A stretch of DNA of 64,000 nucleotides from Caulobacter sp. RHG1 (GTDB lineage: Bacteria; Pseudomonadota; Alphaproteobacteria; Caulobacterales; Caulobacteraceae), in assembly GCF_013181195.1 (NCBI RefSeq), contig NZ_SMZP01000011.1, forward strand, positions 62,001 to 126,000. Reading direction: 5' to 3'. Shown piece after piece: positions 7,843 through 14,686 of this stretch (positions are counted from its first letter, which is position 1; every line of letters starts with the position of its first letter). The notes below the pieces were generated by a model, which did not search any database, had not been told where the DNA came from, and saw nothing but the letters and a program-made list of their open reading frames with translations. Both the position numbers and the translations under genes were made by a program.

Positions 7843-8786
7843 TGAACGCGCCGTTGAACGCCATCCCGGTTCGCCAGAACCAGGACGATCTGCTGAAGCT
7901 GCGGCGGGCCGTGTCGGTCATTTACGACACGGCCCAGGCCCTCGTCGTCTGCCAGGTCGCCCTGGCCGTCGCGGTCCCCATCCTCAGCGCCATCGCCACC
8001 TTGCTCTTTCCCGAGACCAAGACCTACGCGGTGGCGCTGGCCATGGGCCTGACCATTGCCGACGTGGCCTATCTGGATCGCCAACAGAAGGTGCTGCTTA
8101 AGCGCGCGGCCAAGATCTCCGAGGTGTTCGACACCACGGTGTTCGAGATGCCGTGGGACGGGTTCACGGTGGGTGAACGCCCCCGGCCCGAAGACATCAA
8201 TGGGGCTGACGAGACGTTCCAGCGGCAAAAGAAAGTCCGCCGCTTGCGCGACTGGTACGCGCCGGTCGTCGACCAGGCGCCCATCTATCTGGCCCGGCTG
8301 ATCTGCCAGCGCAGCAGCCTGTTCTACGATGTCGAGCTTCGCCGTTCCTACGCCACCGCCATTCGCGTTCTGGCGTTGGGGGTGTTTGTGGTGCTTGCGG
8401 CTGTGGGGCTTGTCGAAGAGCTGCCTACTCCGGATCTCGTCCTCTTCCTGGCGCTGTCGACGCCGCTGCAGACCTGGGCCTGGCGCGAGTCCTTCCGCCA
8501 GCGCGATACGGCCGAGGCCCAGGAGACGCTGATGCAACAGGCGCGCAAGGTCTGGGACGACGCCCTGGCCGACCGTTGCGGGGCCGACAATTGCGAGCTG
8601 CGCGCCCGTGAGTTCCAAAGCGCGATCTATCTGCGCCGCGCCACCGCGCCGATGTTCCTTCCCGGGGTCTACAAGCTGCGGCGGCCTGGCCTGGAGCTGC
8701 AGATGACCAAGACGGCCGCGGACTTCATCGCCGAGTACAAGGGCTCACCGGCCGCGGCCCGACACGCCGCGGAGGCGCGCTCATGA
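7842..8786 (+). CDS. S-4TM family predicted pore-forming effector
   Basis: A 314-residue membrane protein with two pairs of hydrophobic segments, about residues 30-52 and 58-78, then 175-195 and 200-218, separated by a charged cytoplasmic region (FDTTVFEMPWDGFTVGERP) and followed by a long soluble tail. This layout, next to an AGS-C/SMODS-type nucleotidyltransferase, fits the S-4TM family proposed as the membrane-damaging effector of nucleotide-signalled immunity. The start overlaps the cyclase stop (TGATG) and the stop overlaps the next start (ATGA). Activation by the upstream enzyme's product, leading to membrane failure and cell death, is the inferred role. Confidence 0.82.
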   Translation: MNAPLNAIPVRQNQDDLLKLRRAVSVIYDTAQALVVCQVALAVAVPILSAIATLLFPETKTYAVALAMGLTIADVAYLDRQQKVLLKRAAKISEVFDTTVFEMPWDGFTVGERPRPEDINGADETFQRQKKVRRLRDWYAPVVDQAPIYLARLICQRSSLFYDVELRRSYATAIRVLALGVFVVLAAVGLVEELPTPDLVLFLALSTPLQTWAWRESFRQRDTAEAQETLMQQARKVWDDALADRCGADNCELRAREFQSAIYLRRATAPMFLPGVYKLRRPGLELQMTKTAADFIAEYKGSPAAARHAAEARS

Positions 8787-9793
8787 TCACCGACATTTTC
8801 CAGGCCCGCTACGACCGGTCCTCGCTGGTGTTCTTCGAGTTTCAAACGGACGGCTTGCAGCCGTTCTTCATCCAATGCGCCCACATTCTCGAGGATCTGG
8901 CCCCAGCGCTCGGTCTGGACGAGGCGTTCTTCCGCAACGTCCATGACCGGTTGGCGCGCGAGTTTGGCGTGGGCCGGCTGATCGACGGTCTGCCCAACTA
9001 CACCTACGCCTGCGGGGGTTATCTCGTGCGCCCTCGCGGCCTGACCAACGAGCCCTATGACGAGGCCGACGTCTTCCTGAAGCGTAAGTTCAGCCTGCTG
9101 GAGCTTTTGTTCCGCGCCGCCGAGGAGACCGTGGCCGCGCGCGAGGCGGCCTTCGTCCCGCCCGACCGACCGCGTGGCTTGTTTCGCCTCACCGCGCCGA
9201 AGGCCATGACCCCGTCGCTCGAAAGCCAGCGTCGCGCGCTCAACGCCGCGCTGACCGAACTGAACCAGCGTTTGCGCAATCAGCGCACTGGTCTGGCCTA
9301 CCACAATGGTTTTCTCCACCTCGCGGACGACGCCCTGTCGACCGCGCGGACCACAGCGCCGTTCTGGGAGATCGTCGCCGCGCCCCGCTGGCGGGTCGTG
9401 GACGAGGAGATGAAGGCGGCGGTGGAACATCTGGACCGCACCGACCAGGACGCGGTGGTCCACGCCCTGTGCGCGCTGGAGAGCGCGATCAAGATCCTGT
9501 CGGACGATCACGGCTGGTCGACCGGCAAGGAGCGCGGCGCGGCCAATTTCATCGACAATCTGGCCGGCGAGCGCAGCAGCGCCTTTATCGCCCGCTGGGA
9601 GGCCGACGCCCTGCGGGCGCTCTATCGCGACATCCGCAATCCGCGCAGCCATGGAGGCGGTTCAGCGCCCCCTGCCCCGCTGAGCGCGGCGCAGCTGAAG
9701 TGGGTGGTCGAGACGGCGATGGGATGGATCAAAAGCCTGGTCACCCGCGAGGACCGCAAGCCAGCCCTGACCGGTTACGGGTCGGCGATGTAG
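8783..9793 (+). CDS. HEPN-like abortive-infection family protein
   Basis: A 336-residue soluble protein. Its C-terminal helical region ends in DIRNPRSHG (residues 283-291), which contains an R-x4-H motif (R285, H290) typical of HEPN ribonuclease domains, preceded by AVVHALCALESAIKILSDDHG and the HEPN-like FIDNLAGER segment. The N-terminal half holds a separate helical domain. Proteins of this kind occur in abortive-infection loci. Four-base overlap with the effector gene means it is made together with it. It could be a second, RNA-cutting effector or an accessory factor; which one cannot be decided from sequence. Confidence 0.7.
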   Translation: MITDIFQARYDRSSLVFFEFQTDGLQPFFIQCAHILEDLAPALGLDEAFFRNVHDRLAREFGVGRLIDGLPNYTYACGGYLVRPRGLTNEPYDEADVFLKRKFSLLELLFRAAEETVAAREAAFVPPDRPRGLFRLTAPKAMTPSLESQRRALNAALTELNQRLRNQRTGLAYHNGFLHLADDALSTARTTAPFWEIVAAPRWRVVDEEMKAAVEHLDRTDQDAVVHALCALESAIKILSDDHGWSTGKERGAANFIDNLAGERSSAFIARWEADALRALYRDIRNPRSHGGGSAPPAPLSAAQLKWVVETAMGWIKSLVTREDRKPALTGYGSAM

Positions 9794-9802
9794 GGACCGG
9801 CC

Positions 9803-10696
9803 ATGCTGCAGGATGTCGCCACCGTCACGTCCGCGGATGCTATTTGGCTGGGCCGCCTTGTCCATTGGAAGGATCGCGCGACCTGGTTCGGCCCGCTGGG
9901 TGACTGGGTCCGTCCGTTCTTTCGTAAGGGCGCGTGGGAACGTCTGCAGCGTACGAGACCGAGGGATCTGCCTTGGGACGACTACGACTGGCTCGACGTC
10001 GTGCTTGCCCCAAAGCTGCTGGTTCAGATCGACACCGCCTTGGACCTGCTTGCCAATGCCCTGGAAGGTGCGGTTCTGCGGAGTTTCCACGGTTGTCGCG
10101 TTGCCGACGCCGGCGTCTATCACCGGGATGGACTTCGCCTGAACGATCCGACCCAGCGCGCTGAAGCGGTCCGCAGAATGGTGGCGGAGGACGAGGAACT
10201 CGCCTGGCTAAGGCCCACGATCGACGAGAAGCTAGCCCAGTGGGGCAGCCGTGAGCGCGACACGGGTCGTCTCTATGTCTGCGCCGATGACCAGCCACAA
10301 CTCGATCGTATCGGCCACTACATGCTCTATGGCAGCGAGTGGGTGACCGCCCTGCTAGGCTTCTCGGCTCACCGCGCCTTGCGACGCCGGGGCGTACCAA
10401 CCATGATTGAGGTCGACCTGCCGTTCAGAACAGCGGCGGCGAACACCCGGCGAGAGTTCGCGCGTAAACTTCTCCAGGAATGGGTGCGCGTCACAGTCAA
10501 TGCGCCGACCTTCATTCCCAAGCTGGACTTCACCGTCACTGTGCAGGTCGACCTGCCGCCGGAGATGATTGTCGGACACTACCATCCCGAGGCGCTCAAG
10601 GACCCTTTCCGCCAGTTCGAGATCCACGAGACCGAAACACCCCACTGCCCCAGCTGCGCCGCTGACCGTTCCGCCTCTGGCGCGGCATTCGCCTAA
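9803..10696 (+). CDS. unknown protein, fourth gene of CBASS-like operon
   Basis: A 297-residue soluble protein that I cannot assign. A conserved-looking core (GRLYVCADDQPQLD, then GHYMLYGSEW, about residues 155-182) and a C-terminal block (VDLPPEMIVGHYHPEALKDPF) resemble an uncharacterised family whose members share a cGHYxxYGSE and VGHYHP pattern. It starts nine bases after the HEPN-like gene, behind an AGGGA ribosome site, and its stop is nine bases before the next gene, which argues for one operon. It could be an operon component or an independent passenger. Confidence 0.65.
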   Translation: MLQDVATVTSADAIWLGRLVHWKDRATWFGPLGDWVRPFFRKGAWERLQRTRPRDLPWDDYDWLDVVLAPKLLVQIDTALDLLANALEGAVLRSFHGCRVADAGVYHRDGLRLNDPTQRAEAVRRMVAEDEELAWLRPTIDEKLAQWGSRERDTGRLYVCADDQPQLDRIGHYMLYGSEWVTALLGFSAHRALRRRGVPTMIEVDLPFRTAAANTRREFARKLLQEWVRVTVNAPTFIPKLDFTVTVQVDLPPEMIVGHYHPEALKDPFRQFEIHETETPHCPSCAADRSASGAAFA

Positions 10697-10705
10697 GACT
10701 CCCGC

Positions 10706-11806
10706 GTGCCGAACAACAAAAATCAGCACTATGTCCCCCGCTGCCATCTCAAGCCCTTCACGGTCGATGGGCAGGGGCGTTGCATCAACCTCTTCAACCT
10801 GCCCCGAAGTGCGCCAATCGCCGACGCTCCGGTGAAGAACCAATGCTCGGGCGACTACTTCTATGGCGCCGACGAAAAGCTGGAATCGGCGATCAACTCT
10901 GTCGAAAACGGCTACGCAGGGCTGTTACCGGACATGCTGAACGTGAACGCCCGGGTCGACGCCCGGCTCAGGATCGTTCTCCAGCGCTTTATCTATCTGC
11001 AGCATCTGCGGACGGAGCTCTCGTCGCGCAACGCGGCGAAAATGCTGCTGGCGATGTACGATATCCCCGGCCAAACTGAGCCTACGCCGAATTTAAAGGA
11101 TGCTGCGCGGCAAGCGGTTCATTCGTCGATGCTGGCCTACAGCGACACCATGCGAATGGTCGACGATCTGGCGGTCTGCATCATCCGGAACTCCAGCGGA
11201 TCACCGTTCATCACGTCGGACAATCCGGCCATCGAAACCAATCGTTGGCACCTGCAAGACCCCCGTACGGCTGGTCGGGGCTTTGGAGCCGGCAGCGCCG
11301 GTGCGATCTTCCTGCTGCCACTCTCCCCAGATCGCCTGGCAATGCTCTATGACGCGGACGTTTACGCTATTCCTGAACGCGGAGGCGTCGTCGACCTGGT
11401 CAAACGGTCAGACGTGGAGGCTCTGAACGCCCACCAAGTCCTAAACTGTATGAGCAACCTCTACTTTCGCCGCTGGGAAGACCGTCCGCTTGTTACTGCA
11501 CAAGCCTCAAGGGCGGCCCCCTACCGGCCTTCCACGCCGCATACCGTGCATCATGCCGTCCTGGCTGACCGGGATGGTTGGGGCGCTCGCTACGATGTCC
11601 AGGACCGTGAGACGTTGGAACCCGGCAGAGAGATTCTCATCCGCGTTGTGCCGAACGCGCCGCGCCCCATCGCCTGGCCCTCGTTCCTGAACCTTCGGCC
11701 TGACGGCGTCGTCTACTCGAACGGCACGGGCGCAGGTTTCAAACGATGGGGCGTCATCCAGGCCGGCTTCGTGTCCGGCCAGAACTATCGCCCTTACCGC
11801 GCCTAA
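10706..11806 (+). CDS. DUF4238 domain protein
   Basis: A 366-residue protein starting at a GTG. The N-terminal NQHYVPRCHLKPFTVDG block and the central SGSPFITSDNPAIETNR block are the hallmarks of DUF4238 (HYVP near the start, F-x-TSDNP in the middle); the FLLPLSPDRLAMLYD segment also fits. The biochemical role of the family is unknown, though members often sit in defence islands. It is nine bases downstream of the previous gene and ends the operon. A defence role is inferred from position only. Confidence 0.82.
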   Translation: MPNNKNQHYVPRCHLKPFTVDGQGRCINLFNLPRSAPIADAPVKNQCSGDYFYGADEKLESAINSVENGYAGLLPDMLNVNARVDARLRIVLQRFIYLQHLRTELSSRNAAKMLLAMYDIPGQTEPTPNLKDAARQAVHSSMLAYSDTMRMVDDLAVCIIRNSSGSPFITSDNPAIETNRWHLQDPRTAGRGFGAGSAGAIFLLPLSPDRLAMLYDADVYAIPERGGVVDLVKRSDVEALNAHQVLNCMSNLYFRRWEDRPLVTAQASRAAPYRPSTPHTVHHAVLADRDGWGARYDVQDRETLEPGREILIRVVPNAPRPIAWPSFLNLRPDGVVYSNGTGAGFKRWGVIQAGFVSGQNYRPYRA

Positions 11807-11828
11807 GCCTGGCGACGAGCGGCGGCGT

Positions 11829-12053
11829 TCAATTCCCGCCCCTACGCCGCCCCCGTACAAACGCCCGGTCGGTGGCCATGAACCGCGCCAGCATCGGCGC
11901 CACCAGCCTGGCCGGTTCGGGCGCCTTGCCGCCGGTCTCGGCCGCGTGAGCCTGGGCATAGGCCAGCAGATCGCGATGGATGGCGGCCGGCAGGTCCAGG
12001 GTGATCTTGATCGGGGTCTCGTCCTCCAGGGGACCAAGCTTCAGTTTGCTCAT
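11829..12053 (-). CDS. DUF2274 protein, trb-operon partner
   Basis: A 74-residue protein with the KLKLGPLEDETPIKITLDLPAAIHRDL opening characteristic of DUF2274 (split: KLGPLEDE, then PIKITLDLPA), which is found directly after trbI in conjugative type IV secretion operons of proteobacteria. The pattern resembles a ribbon-helix-helix fold. The start overlaps the trbI stop, so it is the last gene of the trb remnant. Confidence 0.82.
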   Translation of the reverse strand: MSKLKLGPLEDETPIKITLDLPAAIHRDLLAYAQAHAAETGGKAPEPARLVAPMLARFMATDRAFVRGRRRGGN

Positions 12054-13204
12054 GGGACCTTCCTTTCGACATAGGGTTCAAGAATCAGGTCGCGGGTCAG
12101 CAGCACCCGCAGGGGCGCGCCGGGGCGGATGGTCAGGGTCGGCGCCAGATCGAGAGATCGACCCACCGCTTGCTGGCCGACGCTGTTGGCCGTGTCGCGC
12201 CGGGCCCGCCGCAAGGCCCGCAGCAGATCGTCATCCTGGCGGGACGACCCGATCTCGGTTCCGATGGCCAGGAGCGTGCTGAGGCCGGCGGCAGCGAGCA
12301 CCCGGCGGCCGTGACGATCGACGCCATCCTGCAGGCCGGCCATGCCCTGCTCATCGGCGCCCGGTAGCTTGTCCAGCACGATTGAGCGCCCCGACGGCAG
12401 GATCAGCCGCGTCCAGGTCACCGCCAAACGGGTCTGTCCGCCGCGCGCGCCGGCCTCGTACTCGCCGATCAGGCGGCCCCCGGCCGGGATCAGCAGGACG
12501 CCGCCCCCGAGACTGTCGAACACGTCCTGGGTCACCTGAGCGATGGCCAGACCCGAGACGTCCGACCGGAGCCCCGTAACCAAGGCCGCCGGAATGATCG
12601 CGCCGGCCTGTAGGATATAGGGCGAGGCCGGAGCCTGAAGGCGCTCGGCGCTGGTCGTGCGGGCATCGCCTCTCGCTTCCGCGGTCGGCGTCGCCGCCAC
12701 CGCTGCCCCTGACGCCGTGACTGTCCGGCGCGACGAAGCGGGCAGGAAGAGACCGCTGACGATCGCCGCCTGGCGCGCGTCCCTTTCTGCCGCCCGACGC
12801 GGATCCGCCAGCGGTGTCGTGGCCGACCCCGGCGAGGCGTCAATCAGGTCCGGCGGTATCGTGGGCGTTCCACCGGCCTTAGCCCGGCTGGCGGCCAGGA
12901 TCGGCCGCCCCAGGTCGCCGGGCAAGGGCGGCCCCAGCGCCGGCACGTGCGCGGGACCAACATAGCCGCCAGGCAAGGCGCTGACCTGTTCGGGCGGCTG
13001 AGGTGGGGTGAAGGTCGGTTCGCGCTCGGCAGGTTTGCGCTTTTCCATCAGCGACCAACCCAGCGCCCCAGCAAGCCCCACCGCCAGCACGACCGAAGCC
13101 ACCATCAAGGCCCGCCGCGACACCCGCGCGACGGGGGCCGAAGCGGTCCGTAGTCGAAGCGTCTTGGCGACTTGGCTTTCGTGCGCGTCGCGGTCCTCGC
13201 TCAT
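12050..13204 (-). CDS. trbI: conjugal transfer protein TrbI (VirB10-like)
   Basis: TrbI/VirB10 spans both membranes and links the inner-membrane complex of a conjugative type IV secretion system to its outer-membrane ring. The 384-residue protein has a short cytoplasmic N-terminus, one membrane anchor (about residues 32-52, LMVASVVLAVGLAGALG), a Pro-rich linker (55-130), and the C-terminal VirB10 domain (about 170-384) with GGVLLIPAGGRLIGEYE, TWTRLILPSGRSIVLDKLPG (adjacent blocks) and AGAPLRVL-type ending. Length is near normal and no internal damage is seen. Four-base overlaps with both neighbours. Confidence 0.92.
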   Translation of the reverse strand: MSEDRDAHESQVAKTLRLRTASAPVARVSRRALMVASVVLAVGLAGALGWSLMEKRKPAEREPTFTPPQPPEQVSALPGGYVGPAHVPALGPPLPGDLGRPILAASRAKAGGTPTIPPDLIDASPGSATTPLADPRRAAERDARQAAIVSGLFLPASSRRTVTASGAAVAATPTAEARGDARTTSAERLQAPASPYILQAGAIIPAALVTGLRSDVSGLAIAQVTQDVFDSLGGGVLLIPAGGRLIGEYEAGARGGQTRLAVTWTRLILPSGRSIVLDKLPGADEQGMAGLQDGVDRHGRRVLAAAGLSTLLAIGTEIGSSRQDDDLLRALRRARRDTANSVGQQAVGRSLDLAPTLTIRPGAPLRVLLTRDLILEPYVERKVP

Positions 13205-14001
13205 GGGGCCGGCTCCTGGATGACGTACTGAGGCTTAGCCTTACGAGTCAGGCGCACGGCGATCGCGCGCCGCTTGGCGCCCAGACGCAGCTCCGTGCGG
13301 TCGAACAGACGGTCCGTGACCAGACGCTGGCCCTCGATGCGGTAGTTGATCAGCTCAGCGGTCTTGCCGTCCGGGCCCAGGCGATAGAGCGGCGGCAGGT
13401 CCGAGACATCGATCCCAGGGCCGAACGCGACGAAGACCTTGCGGCCGTCGTCAAAGACCCGGATCGGACGCCAGGGCGGGTGGGTGCCTTCGATCTTATA
13501 GCCGATGTTGATGCGGCGCTCCGACGGCTCGGTCGGCGGCCTGTTTGCCGGGGTCGGCGGCGCGGCCACGAGCACGATCGGCGGCGGCGGATAGACCCAG
13601 GCCACTTGCGAAAGCCAGGTGCGCGCCGAGGCTCGAAGCTCAAGGTGGTAGGTGCGCCGGTCGGTGTTAATCAGGAGGTTGGTGGCCAGGTTCGCCGCCG
13701 TCGGCTTGACCAGAACGTGCACCCGCCGCGTGGCGCCCACGCCGCTGACGGTGTCGCCGATCACCCAGCGGGCGGTGTCGCCGGCGGCGATCGCGCCCTC
13801 GCCCACCAGGGCTTCTCCAGGCTCCAGGACGATGTCGGTGATGCGGCCGGGCGTGGCGATGATCGGATAGACCGTCTCTTCATCATAGATGAAGCGCTTG
13901 GGCCCGGCCGGAACCTGCAGCTGGGCCGGCGTCGCGGCCAGTACGCCCAGCGGCCAGGCCGCGGCGACCACGGCCACCATGAGGTCACGCCGCCTGGTCA
14001 T
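13201..14001 (-). CDS. trbG: conjugal transfer protein TrbG (VirB9-like)
   Basis: TrbG/VirB9 is a periplasmic and outer-membrane ring component. The 266-residue protein begins with a signal peptide (RRRDLMV then AVVAAAWPLGVLAATPA), followed by the VirB9 domain with RFIYDEETVYPI, a mid-protein LLINTDRRTYHLEL and the C-terminal PIRVFDDGRKVFVAFG / LGAKRRAIAVRL blocks. The ATG at 14001 overlaps the trbF stop; a longer in-frame reading enters trbF and is not used. Intact by length. Confidence 0.92.
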   Translation of the reverse strand: MTRRRDLMVAVVAAAWPLGVLAATPAQLQVPAGPKRFIYDEETVYPIIATPGRITDIVLEPGEALVGEGAIAAGDTARWVIGDTVSGVGATRRVHVLVKPTAANLATNLLINTDRRTYHLELRASARTWLSQVAWVYPPPPIVLVAAPPTPANRPPTEPSERRINIGYKIEGTHPPWRPIRVFDDGRKVFVAFGPGIDVSDLPPLYRLGPDGKTAELINYRIEGQRLVTDRLFDRTELRLGAKRRAIAVRLTRKAKPQYVIQEPAP

Positions 14002-14684
14002 GCGCCGTACTCCTTCGACCAGGCGATCGCCGAGACGAAGACGCCCAGCGGATTGGCGCGTAGCGCCTCGGCGGTGCGCGGCGGCTTGATCACCACGGTC
14101 AGGATCGCCGTCCAACGCTCGGTCGCGGCCAGTTGGCCCTCGGCGTAGCGCTTCTCGACCCAGGCAACCTGGAAGCTGGACGGCGTAGCGCGCACCACAC
14201 TGGTCACCGTAACCGTCACCTGAGCACGGCCGACCTGGGCGAAGGGATCCTGACGACGGGCATGGTCAGACAGCACGGTCGCGCCCGCGGTGTCGACGAA
14301 GTCGTAGGCGCGTAGCCATCCCTGGCGCATGACCACCGGGTCGGTGGAGATGGTCCGCACATCGGCGATGAACCGCGCTAGGGTCCAGGCGATCATAGGA
14401 TCGGTGGGTCGGGCGCCCTGCACGGCCGGGGCGGTGATCCGCGGCCCACCGTCGCGCGAAACCTCGACCACCCAGGGGGTCACCGACCCGCGCGTGGCTA
14501 GCCAGGTCAGGCCACCACCAAGGGCAAGATTGGACGCCAGCAGGCCAAGGGTCGCCAACCGCCAGTTGGCGGCCTGTACACGCGCTGCGCCCATCCGATC
14601 GTCCCAGGCCTGGCCGGCGCGTTGGTATGGGGTTTCCGGCTGAGGGGTCGCACCGTAGCGCGCCGATCCCTTGAAGGGGTTCAT
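13998..14684 (-). CDS. trbF: conjugal transfer protein TrbF (VirB8-like)
   Basis: TrbF/VirB8 is an inner-membrane nucleation protein of the secretion channel. The 228-residue protein has an N-terminal cytoplasmic tail (PFKGSARYGATPQPETPYQ is typical for TrbF), one membrane segment (about residues 43-61) and a periplasmic NTF2-like domain with VRTISTDPVVMRQGW, YDFV and VAWVEKRYAEGQL. It starts two bases before the trbL part ends and is coupled to trbG. No frame damage is visible. Confidence 0.92.
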   Translation of the reverse strand: MNPFKGSARYGATPQPETPYQRAGQAWDDRMGAARVQAANWRLATLGLLASNLALGGGLTWLATRGSVTPWVVEVSRDGGPRITAPAVQGARPTDPMIAWTLARFIADVRTISTDPVVMRQGWLRAYDFVDTAGATVLSDHARRQDPFAQVGRAQVTVTVTSVVRATPSSFQVAWVEKRYAEGQLAATERWTAILTVVIKPPRTAEALRANPLGVFVSAIAWSKEYGA

Positions 14685-14686
14685 GA

